Of a stretch of DNA of 64,000 nucleotides, positions 51,283-58,573 are shown piece by piece. The notes under the pieces are model-generated. The model was not told the origin of the DNA. It was given only the letters and a program-made list of their open reading frames with translations, and made no database searches. A program made the position numbers and the translations under genes. The number at the start of each line of letters is the position of its first letter. Position 1 is the stretch's first letter. The DNA comes from Asanoa ishikariensis (GTDB taxonomy: Bacteria; Actinomycetota; Actinomycetes; Mycobacteriales; Micromonosporaceae), in contig NZ_FNQB01000002.1 of assembly GCF_900107455.1 (NCBI RefSeq), forward strand, positions 992,001-1,056,000, written 5' to 3'.

Positions 51283-52260
51283 GTGAACGGCGACATGTCG
51301 GCTGACCACAGCCACCCTCCGGCGCCGGCGTGGCCGCCGCCGCAGGCCAACCACCACCCAGCAGGACCACCACCCACGAGCTACTACGGGGCCGCGCCCG
51401 GGTTTCCCCCCGCCGCTGGTCCGGTGTCCGGGATGCCGTTGCCGGGTGTGCCCGGTTCCGCACCGCCGCTGATGTCCGGGACGGCGCGGGGGCGTCGCGG
51501 GCGTTCGGTGGTGGTCGCGGTGATCGCGGCGCTGGCCGTCGTCGTGGCGGCCGAAGGCGCCTGGGCGCTGCATCTGTCGAGCCGCCTCGGCACGGCGGAG
51601 CGGGCGCTCGACTCCGACCGGGCCGCCGCGAGCGACCGGCTGGCCGCGCTGGAAAGCCGCGCGGACAAGCTCGAGGAGCGCGCCGGCAGCGCGTTCGACG
51701 CGCAGGCGATCGCGACGGCCACCGTGCCCAGCGTCTTCCGGGTCGCCGCCGGTCCGGTGACCGGCACCGCGTTCGCGGTCGGTGCCAAGGCCGGCGGCGG
51801 CACCAACCTGATCACCAACTTCCACGTCGTCGAGGACGTGTACGACGACGGTGGCCGCGAGGTCTTCCTGGAGCGCAAGGACGCCCGCTGGCCGGCCACC
51901 ATCGTCAAGGTCGACAAGGCCAACGACCTGGCCCAGCTCTCGTCGAAGGCCTCGTTCGCGGGCCTCGCGACAGCCGCGAACGGGGTGCGGACCGGCCAGC
52001 AGATCGCCGTCGTCGGTGCCCCGCTCGGGCTCACCGACTCGGTGACCACCGGCGTGGTGAGCGCCATGCGGCCCATGGACGACTCGCCCGGACCGCTGAT
52101 CCAGTTCAGCGCGCCGATCAACCCCGGCAACTCCGGCGGACCGGTGATCAACTCGGCCAAGCAGGTGGTCGGTGTCGCCACCGCCAAGGCGCAGGACGCC
52201 GAGGGCATCGGCCTGGCCGTGCCGATCGACGTCGCCTGCCGCCTGTTCCCCGTCTGCTGA
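51283..52260 (+). CDS. Membrane-anchored trypsin-like serine protease
   Basis: 325 residues. A Pro/His-rich cytoplasmic stretch of about 65 residues precedes a transmembrane helix (about 70-92), a short coiled coil rich in Glu/Arg (about 98-140) and a protease domain. The triad is H181 in 'LITNFHVVED', D215 in 'VDKANDLAQL' and S284 in 'NPGNSGGPVI'. No PDZ domain follows. The coil may set a trimer like other HtrA relatives. GTG at 51283 almost touches AAGGAG, so ATG at 51295 is an alternative start. Confidence 0.88.
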   Translation: MNGDMSADHSHPPAPAWPPPQANHHPAGPPPTSYYGAAPGFPPAAGPVSGMPLPGVPGSAPPLMSGTARGRRGRSVVVAVIAALAVVVAAEGAWALHLSSRLGTAERALDSDRAAASDRLAALESRADKLEERAGSAFDAQAIATATVPSVFRVAAGPVTGTAFAVGAKAGGGTNLITNFHVVEDVYDDGGREVFLERKDARWPATIVKVDKANDLAQLSSKASFAGLATAANGVRTGQQIAVVGAPLGLTDSVTTGVVSAMRPMDDSPGPLIQFSAPINPGNSGGPVINSAKQVVGVATAKAQDAEGIGLAVPIDVACRLFPVC

Positions 52261-52369
52261 CTGCTTCCTGCTCGCGCTCCGGGTCGGGTGTCCACATCCG
52301 ACCCGGTGGCACGAGCGATTCCACAAACCCCTCCGGAGCAACCCTCCGGTGCACTATCTGGAGTTCACG

Positions 52370-53182
52370 ATGACGCAAACCCCTGACCACGAATCGACCA
52401 CGCCGATGGCCCCGGCCACTCCGGAGCCGCCGACCGTTCCCTTCAGCGCTACCCCGCCGGCCACGCCGCCGACTTCCCCGTACGCGGCACCGACCGCGCC
52501 GTACGCCGCACCGACCCCGCCGTACGCCGCGCCGGCCGCGCCCTACACCGCACCGGCGCCGGCTCCCTACGCCGCACCGGCCCAGCCCACGGCGTCGCCG
52601 TACGCGGCCCCGGCCACCCCGCAGCCGTACGCCGCGCCGGCCCCGGACGGCAGCCAGCCGCCCGCCAGCCCGTACGCGGTCCCGGCCGTCCCGCCGGTCT
52701 CGGGCCAGCCCGCCTACGGCCACCCGTACACCGACCAGCCGTTGTCGGCCCCGCCCTACGGCATGCCCGCGGTGGCGACGGCGCGCAAGCCTCGGCGTAC
52801 CGCCGTCATCGTCCTGTCGATCCTCGCCGGGTTGCTGTTCATCAGCAGCGGTGTGCTCGGCGGCATGTTCGTGGTGCAGCGTGGCGAGACCGACCGCGGC
52901 AACGTGGAGATCGCCGCACAGAACGCGGACCTCACCGCCAAGGCCAAGAAGATCGAGGAGCTCCAGACCAACCTCGACTCGGTCAACTCGGCGAACATCC
53001 TCCAGCAGCAGGAGCTGGACGGTTCCAAGAACGACCGGAACGAGCAGGAGCGGCAGAAGAAGGTCGTCAGCAAGTGCCTCGACCTGCTCCTGGAGGCGTT
53101 CGCCGCGGACACCGAGTCGCAGTTCGACAAGAAGATCCGGGCCGCCGAGAAGACCTGCGACGAGGCCGACAAGTACATGTGA
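52370..53182 (+). CDS. Pro/Ala/Tyr-repeat membrane protein with coiled coil
   Basis: 270 residues. Residues 20-130 are built from PYAAP-type repeats (at least nine), an intracellular low-complexity domain. A helix at about 146-168 (AVIVLSILAGLLFISSGVLG) leads to a 90-residue outer segment predicted as coiled coil ('TAKAKKIEELQTNLDSVNS') with two cysteines near the end. I do not know the family. ATG at 52370 has GGAG at spacing 6. It follows the protease gene by 109 nt. Confidence 0.75.
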   Translation: MTQTPDHESTTPMAPATPEPPTVPFSATPPATPPTSPYAAPTAPYAAPTPPYAAPAAPYTAPAPAPYAAPAQPTASPYAAPATPQPYAAPAPDGSQPPASPYAVPAVPPVSGQPAYGHPYTDQPLSAPPYGMPAVATARKPRRTAVIVLSILAGLLFISSGVLGGMFVVQRGETDRGNVEIAAQNADLTAKAKKIEELQTNLDSVNSANILQQQELDGSKNDRNEQERQKKVVSKCLDLLLEAFAADTESQFDKKIRAAEKTCDEADKYM

Positions 53183-53193
53183 CCCACCGGCGC

Positions 53194-53221
53194 CGCCGGC
53201 CCCGCACCAGCGGGGCCGGCG
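53194..53221. terminator. Bidirectional terminator
   Basis: Twelve-bp perfect stem (53194-53205 with 53210-53221), ACCA loop, between the convergent genes ending at 53182 and 53225. Confidence 0.75.
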
Positions 53222-53224
53222 CGC

Positions 53225-53920
53225 TCAGCCGGGTACGACCGCCAGCGGGCGCGGTGAGTCGGACGGCAGGCCCTGCCACGGGCTCGGCGGCCAGCGGTCG
53301 GTGACCAGGCCGAAGCCGGCACCGCGCCAGGCCATCACGCGGCGCGCGTGTTCGAGCTGCCACGGCGGCACGCTGTGGATCAGGTGGCCGTCGCCGGGCA
53401 ACGAGCCCTCGCCGGTCCAGTCCTGGTAGTTGTCCCAGGCACCCTCGAACACGCAGATCGGCACGCCGAGGTCCCGGTAGACCGGCTCGGGCGGCGTGCC
53501 GGGGTTGAGCACCGTCGCGAACAGGCCGGCCCGACGGGCGACCCGCACGGCCAACGCCACCGGACCCATCCCGAACGCGCCGGTCGGGCACCGGTCGAGG
53601 AAGACCCCCGACATCGGGTACGCGCTCCAGCGGTCGACGTCGTCGAGGATGTCGGCGATCGGCCGTGCCGAGTAGCCCAGGTCGACGTAGCCGAGCATCG
53701 GCACGCCGTCCCGCGCGAGCCGGGCGGTCGCCGAGAGGTAGGACTCGTCGGGCACGGCACCCGGCCCGTCCTGCACGTTGACGACCACGGTGGTGCCGAC
53801 CAGCGCGTCCGGGTCCCAGGCCTGCGGGTCCTCGTGCGGATGCACGTAGAGCGGCACCAGCCTGGTGGGCGCCGGCCCGGCGGTGGAGGCGCCGGGTACC
53901 CGGCGGGGCAGCTCGATCAT
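53225..53920 (-). CDS. Spherulation-specific family 4 (GH135-like) protein
   Basis: 231 residues, a TIM-barrel-like spherulin-4 protein: 'RLVPLYVHPHEDPQAW', 'VVVNVQDGPGAVPDESYLSA', 'MLGYVDLGYSARPIADILDD' and 'GVFLDRCPTGAF'. The DLGY and FLDR motifs hold the acidic residues of the family. Related Sph3 (GH135) enzymes cut galactosamine-containing exopolysaccharides. No signal peptide is visible, so export is unclear. Its ATG overlaps the stop of the membrane protein gene (ATGA), so it belongs to the operon with the PelF-like enzyme. Confidence 0.8.
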   Translation of the reverse strand: MIELPRRVPGASTAGPAPTRLVPLYVHPHEDPQAWDPDALVGTTVVVNVQDGPGAVPDESYLSATARLARDGVPMLGYVDLGYSARPIADILDDVDRWSAYPMSGVFLDRCPTGAFGMGPVALAVRVARRAGLFATVLNPGTPPEPVYRDLGVPICVFEGAWDNYQDWTGEGSLPGDGHLIHSVPPWQLEHARRVMAWRGAGFGLVTDRWPPSPWQGLPSDSPRPLAVVPG

Positions 53921-55314
53921 CGGTAGCTCCCGGAATGGAAGACGGTGTGTGCGGTGGCGGCGAGGCCGAGCACCGAGGTCGCGGCGAGGCCGGCCACCGT
54001 CGCGGGCAACAACACCTGGATCAACGAGTCGGCGCCACCCGTCGGCACGGCCACCAGCAAACCCGCTACCGGCGCCACTGCGAAGGCGACCGGCGCCAGC
54101 GCCAGCAGCGCCGCCAGCACCAGCCGGCCGCGGGTGGCGAGCAGCAACGTCGCCGCCCACGCGCCGGCCAGCAGGACGCCGGCCGCGGCCGACAGCACCA
54201 GTGCGCGGGCGTCCGGGTGGCGGGACAGCTCGTAGGGCAGCCGGAACGCGGCGACCACCAGCGCGGCGCCGATCGCCAGCGGTGGCACCAGCGCCGCGAG
54301 GGTGACCACACCCAGCGCGCGCAGGTGGCGGCGGTAGGCGGCGACGTCGTCGTAGAGGTCCAGGCCCGCCGCGGCGCCGGCGGCGTGCCAGCCGACGAAC
54401 AGCTCGATCAACGGCACGGCCAGCAGCAGCGGGACCGCCGCCGCCCCGGCGCCCGGCTCCAGCCGCGAGACCAGCAGGAACGCGCCCGCCTGGCCGGCTC
54501 CGACGAGCAGGTACGCGATCATCGCGCCGACCGGCGTACGCACCGGGACCCGGGCGCCGGGTGGGTCGCGGCGCAGCGCCGGTGCGAAGGCCCGGGCGGC
54601 GGCGAGCCCGACCGCGGCGCCGAGCGCCCAGGGCGGCACCATTCCGGCCAGCAGCGCGAGGCTGACCCCCCAGACCGGCACCGACCAGCGCAGCACCGCC
54701 CCGACCCGGTCCCCGATCAGGGCAGCCGCGACGGCGGCGAAGGCGACGAGCACGACACCGCAGACGGGGTACGCGACCGCGCGCGAGCCGACCAGCCAGC
54801 CCGGACCGAGGGCGACCACGACGCCGCACCCGGCCGCACCGACCAGCAGGCCGAGCCCGAGCCGGCGCAGAGCCGCACCGGTCGCACCGTGCCCGGCCCG
54901 CGCGTACCCGGCGCAGGCCAGCGCCTGACCGCCCGACCAGCCGAGCACCAGCGTGATCGCGAGCAGTGGCCAGCCGACCCGGTCCAGCGTCGCGTCGGAG
55001 GCGATGGCGGCCAGCGCCGGCGTCAGGAACAGCGCCGCTCGGGCCAGCGCGGCGCGGGCGAACGGCGCCATCACCCGTCGCGGCGGGAGCGCACCCGGCT
55101 GGCCGCGCCTGGCCCAGAGCTGGGCCAGCACCGCCTCACCCAGCGCGAACACCGTCGGCACGCCGTACTTCACCTGCGCCTGCTTGTCGCTGATGCCGGC
55201 CGCCTCGATCGTCGCGACCAGCTCGTCGACGTCGACCACCACGGCGCTGCCGGCGAACCGCTCCGCCAGGTCGGCTATCGACCGCGGCGGCGGACCGACC
55301 GTGGGTGCGCTCAT
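53917..55314 (-). CDS. Polytopic membrane protein in PelG-like position
   Basis: 465 residues. An N-terminal cytoplasmic part of about 90 residues contains 'AAGISDKQAQVKYGVPTVFA'. About eleven or twelve hydrophobic helices follow to the end. Size and topology resemble PelG (MATE/MVF-like, about 456 residues), but the usual PelG opening (GIGFELRK-type) is absent, so the link is by position. It may carry or polymerise the product of the neighbouring glycosyltransferase. Both ends overlap neighbours by ATGA. Confidence 0.65.
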   Translation of the reverse strand: MSAPTVGPPPRSIADLAERFAGSAVVVDVDELVATIEAAGISDKQAQVKYGVPTVFALGEAVLAQLWARRGQPGALPPRRVMAPFARAALARAALFLTPALAAIASDATLDRVGWPLLAITLVLGWSGGQALACAGYARAGHGATGAALRRLGLGLLVGAAGCGVVVALGPGWLVGSRAVAYPVCGVVLVAFAAVAAALIGDRVGAVLRWSVPVWGVSLALLAGMVPPWALGAAVGLAAARAFAPALRRDPPGARVPVRTPVGAMIAYLLVGAGQAGAFLLVSRLEPGAGAAAVPLLLAVPLIELFVGWHAAGAAAGLDLYDDVAAYRRHLRALGVVTLAALVPPLAIGAALVVAAFRLPYELSRHPDARALVLSAAAGVLLAGAWAATLLLATRGRLVLAALLALAPVAFAVAPVAGLLVAVPTGGADSLIQVLLPATVAGLAATSVLGLAATAHTVFHSGSYR

Positions 55315-56744
55315 GCCGCCACCGCCGCTCGGACGTCGGTGTAGAGCTGGCGGTAGGCGGCCAGCATCCGGTCGACGGTGAAATGCGCCAGCGCCCGGTC
55401 CCGGCCGTGTGCGCCAAGGGTCCGTCGCCGCTCGCCGTCGCCGAGCAGCTCCAGGCAGGCCTGGCCGAACGCGACCGGGTCGCCGGGCGGCACGATCAGC
55501 CCGGTGCTGCCGACCACCTCGGACACCCCGCCCACGTCGGTGCTCACCGTCGGCCGGCCGCACATCATCGCCTCGATGATCGTGTACGGCAGGCCCTCGG
55601 AGATGCTCGACAGCGCGACCAGGTGACCGTCCGCGTATGCCTGGCGGCTGCAGGTCACCGGGCCGGACAGGTCGACCGCGTCGCGCAGGCCCAGCCGTTC
55701 GATCAGGGCGAGACAGCTCGCCGCGTACTCCCGGCCGGTCTCCGGCACCGGGCCGGCCAGCCGCAACCGGGCCAGCGGTTCCGCGTCGCGGATGGTGCGC
55801 ATCGCCCGGATCAGCGTGTGCAGGTCCTTGAGCGGGTCGATCCGGCCGACCCAGGTGACCGTCGGCACCGTCGGCTCGGTAGCCAGCGGCGGGTAGCGCA
55901 GCGGCTCGACCCCGTTGGGTACCACCACGACCTTGGCCGGATGGGCGCCGAGCCGCAGCTCCCAGCGCTGGTTGAAGCGGCTGACCGCGGCGACGAGCGC
56001 GGCCTCCTCGTAGCCGAGCCGGGCCAGTGCGCGGTAGAACCGCAGCACCACGGTCTTGACCGCGAGCGGCATCCCGGTGCCGTGCTCCAGATAGCGTTCG
56101 CGCAGGTAGACGCCGTGTTCGGTGAGCAGGAACGGCGTGCCGGCGCGCCATTTGGCGGCCAGCGCGACCAGCACCGGCAGGCCGGCGGCGGCCGGGTGGC
56201 AGAGATCCACCCGGGGGGTGCGGCAGGCCAACGGGCGGACGGCGTGCTCGAGCAGCACCGCGGCGGAGCGGGCGTCGCGCAGGGACAGCCGGGGCAGCGG
56301 AGGCCGGCCCGCGGCCGGTCCGGCGGAAGCCTGCCAGGCGTCGAGCAGCACCTCGGGCAGTTCCGTGCCGAACAGCGGGTGCGTGCCGTCGCCGGACAGC
56401 TCGGTCAGCCGGCGCAGGCCGTCGGCGAACATGCCGGCGCTGTGCGGGTCGTCCCCGAGCAGCCCTCGGCAGAGCAGCACGGCCGCGGCGGACGCGGCGC
56501 GCCGGCGCCGGTGCCGGGCGATCCCGCCGGAGACGGTGATCGGTCGGTCCCACACCGGGTACGTGTCGACCGCGGTGACGGAGCTCGGCACCGGGTAGGC
56601 GGGCTCGCGTGGGCCGCCGTGCCCGGTGAGCGCGACGACGTGGAACTCGTGCCCGTCGAGCCCGTTGAGGATCTGGTGGCACCAGGTGCCGACGCCTCCG
56701 GGCGCGTACGGGTAGGTGCCTTCGTTGATCAGTGCTACGCGCAC
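55311..56744 (-). CDS. PelF-like glycosyltransferase (GT4)
   Basis: 477 residues. The N-terminal domain starts 'VALINEGTYPYAPGGVGTW', as in the DUF3492 part of PelF. 'FLLTEHGVYLRERYLEHG' is the PelF hallmark. The GT4 domain has 'VTWVGRIDPLKDLHTLIRAM' and the donor site 'SSISEGLPYTIIEAMMCGRP' (Glu-x7-Glu). PelF polymerises N-acetylated hexosamines from UDP-sugars in Pel synthesis. GTG at 56744 is set by GGAG at spacing 7. First gene of a three-gene coupled operon. Confidence 0.85.
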   Translation of the reverse strand: MRVALINEGTYPYAPGGVGTWCHQILNGLDGHEFHVVALTGHGGPREPAYPVPSSVTAVDTYPVWDRPITVSGGIARHRRRRAASAAAVLLCRGLLGDDPHSAGMFADGLRRLTELSGDGTHPLFGTELPEVLLDAWQASAGPAAGRPPLPRLSLRDARSAAVLLEHAVRPLACRTPRVDLCHPAAAGLPVLVALAAKWRAGTPFLLTEHGVYLRERYLEHGTGMPLAVKTVVLRFYRALARLGYEEAALVAAVSRFNQRWELRLGAHPAKVVVVPNGVEPLRYPPLATEPTVPTVTWVGRIDPLKDLHTLIRAMRTIRDAEPLARLRLAGPVPETGREYAASCLALIERLGLRDAVDLSGPVTCSRQAYADGHLVALSSISEGLPYTIIEAMMCGRPTVSTDVGGVSEVVGSTGLIVPPGDPVAFGQACLELLGDGERRRTLGAHGRDRALAHFTVDRMLAAYRQLYTDVRAAVAA

Positions 56745-56841
56745 GACGGGACTCCGTGCGCCGCGGCGGCGGCGGTCTGGGTCATGCAGAAGGCAACGAC
56801 CCACCGCCGCGCCGACGCGCCGCCTGTCGACTAAGCGACAG

Positions 56842-57645
56842 CTACTTCACTGATCCGAACATCTGGGTCCAATACGGGCTGCCGTCGCTCGCCTTCGCGA
56901 GCCCGACTCCGATCGCCTTCGCGTCGCAGTTGAGGATGTTGGCCCGGTGGCCGGGGCTGTTCATCCAGCCGTCCATGACCGAGGCGGCGTCGCGGTAGCC
57001 CATGGCCACGTTCTCGCCGATCGCGTTGTTGTAGCCGGCGGCCTTGGACCGGTCCCACGGGCTGCTGCCGTTGCTGCCGTCGTGCGACATCGTGTTGTGC
57101 TGCGCCTGGTCCACGCTGTGGAGCTGGGCGGCCTTCGTGAGCTTGGCGTTGACGGTCACCGCGCCGCAGCCGTTCATCGCCCGCTGCTTGTTGGTCTCCG
57201 CCACCACCTTGGCCTGCTCGGACCCGCCGGCGCCGCTGGTCGAGACCTTGGTGCCGCCGCTCGAGGTCGGCCGCTTGCTCGTGGGGGCCGTCTTCTTCGG
57301 CGTGGTCGTGGCCTTGCGCAGCGTCTGCTTGGGCGACGGGGGAGCGGTGGGGCTGGCCTCCACCGGCGTCGGCGACGGCTCGGACAGCGTTTCGTCGCCA
57401 TAGGCGTCGCCGTCCGGGCCGTCCTCGCCACCGCTGGTGTCGGCGTCGAAGGCGCTATCGCCCGGGCCGGCGATGGCGCCCTGGGTGGAGCTCTTGGAGG
57501 TGCCGATAAAGCTCGATGGCAACAATGCCGCGCCGGCGCCCAGGCCGCCTAAAATGATCATTACTACGAACGCCAGGCCGAGAGGGCCGAAATTACGCCG
57601 TGCGTTTCGGTGCTTTGCCGTGCCGGCGTGATCGGTGTCCTGCAC
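56842..57645 (-). CDS. Exported CAP/SCP-domain protein
   Basis: 267 residues. A basic N-terminus and one helix (about 23-45, GLAFVVMIILGGLGAGAALL) act as anchor or uncleaved signal. A Ser/Thr/Pro/Lys linker follows to about 145, then a CAP domain with 'KVVAETNKQRAMNGCGAVTV', 'HNTMSHDG', 'AIGENVAMGY' and 'GWMNSPGHRANILN'. Bacterial CAP proteins of this kind are secreted; a biochemical role is unknown. GTG at 57645 is set by GGAGGGA, spacing 5; an upstream ATG at 57690 is less likely. The PelF-like gene begins 97 nt downstream. Confidence 0.88.
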   Translation of the reverse strand: MQDTDHAGTAKHRNARRNFGPLGLAFVVMIILGGLGAGAALLPSSFIGTSKSSTQGAIAGPGDSAFDADTSGGEDGPDGDAYGDETLSEPSPTPVEASPTAPPSPKQTLRKATTTPKKTAPTSKRPTSSGGTKVSTSGAGGSEQAKVVAETNKQRAMNGCGAVTVNAKLTKAAQLHSVDQAQHNTMSHDGSNGSSPWDRSKAAGYNNAIGENVAMGYRDAASVMDGWMNSPGHRANILNCDAKAIGVGLAKASDGSPYWTQMFGSVK

Positions 57646-57912
57646 TCGGTCCCTCCAAACGCGACCCCTTTGGGGTCGAACCTGTTGCATCAAGCTGGTC
57701 GGGACGCTATACGTGACCTGCTGAATCGGGCAATCTGCCTAAGGAATTCCTAAGGCTTTCTTGTTGCGCTTGACGAACGCGGGCCGCAGGCGGAACATGG
57801 AGGTGTCGCCAGTCGCGCCCGATCGTGCCCACTTGTGCCCGTGGGCAGACGTCGCGAGGCATAGGGCGCGCGTTGGCCGGCCATTTCCGGCTGCGCTTTA
57901 CAAGGAGACGAT

Positions 57913-58107
57913 ATGGCGAAGGCCCTCTACGGCCACGTGGGTTCGGCGCCCGACCGGCGTCTACTCGACGAGGTCACCCGATTGCGTGCCCGGGTTCAGG
58001 CGCTCGAGTTCGAGATCACCAGGTTGCGTGCCGAGAACGACCGGCTCGCGGCGGCGGCCGCCGAGGCAGACGGTCTGCTCCGGCTCCCGGAACCCGCACT
58101 GACCTGA
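57913..58107 (+). CDS. Small coiled-coil protein, conserved in actinobacteria
   Basis: 64 residues. 'MAKALYGHVGSAPDRRLLDE' is followed by a leucine-zipper-like coil 'VTRLRARVQALEFEITRLRA'. ATG at 57913 has AAGGAG at spacing 6. I recall similar short proteins in other actinobacteria but no function. It ends at a T-run terminator and stands alone. Confidence 0.82.
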   Translation: MAKALYGHVGSAPDRRLLDEVTRLRARVQALEFEITRLRAENDRLAAAAAEADGLLRLPEPALT

Positions 58108-58158
58108 TCTTGACGGTCGGCAACAGCCGGCCCGCGTGACCCGCACGCACCACCAGAA

Positions 58159-58194
58159 GCGCGCCGCCACTCATGTGTCGGCGCGCAGCTTTTT
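58159..58194 (+). terminator. Intrinsic terminator after the small coiled-coil gene
   Basis: GCGCGCCG (58159-58166) pairs with CGGCGCGC (58179-58186), 12-nt loop, followed by GCTTTTT. Confidence 0.8.
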
Positions 58195-58573
58195 GCCCTG
58201 CTGACTTGCCCGTCCTCAGTCGTCGCGATGCTGCCGCCTCGCGACGCCTTCCGGTCGTTCGGCGTGTCGCCGGCATCACCCGGACGGTGGACCCATACTG
58301 CCGGGAAGCAACCGGGCCCGCCGGAAGCGGCCGGGTTACGCTTGCCCCGAAGACGTCGGGACGTGAGCACGTCCCGACGTGCGCAGGACCTGGGAACCAA
58401 CGCCGGGGGCGGCCTCAGAGACGCGAGAGCGTCTCGACGGCCTAGGGCCGGCAAGCACACACGAGCGGAAGGCGCCGGGGCGCGGGAGCGTCACGGCCAC
58501 AGAGGATCTGTAACGAACAGCCGGAAACCCACGTGAGCCCCGACGGCGGGCCGTCGGACGAGGATTCGATTAG
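58195..58573 (+). other. Structured leader region of smc
   Basis: No gene in 380 nt. A TACGCT box at 58337-58342 predicts transcription from about 58349. The leader would then hold three perfect hairpins: 58353-58364 with 58369-58380 (12 bp, GAGC loop), 58418-58424 with 58429-58435 (7 bp, GAGA tetraloop), and 58540-58547 with 58550-58557 (8 bp). GAGGA at 58560-58564 is a weak ribosome-binding site for the GTG at 58574. I recognise no known riboswitch. Confidence 0.45.

Noticed and set aside
53225-54829. Spherulin-4 protein as a long fusion including part of the membrane protein region
   Set aside because: The extra N-terminal part is antisense-like Arg/Gly text; ATG at 53920 overlaps the upstream stop as expected for a coupled gene.
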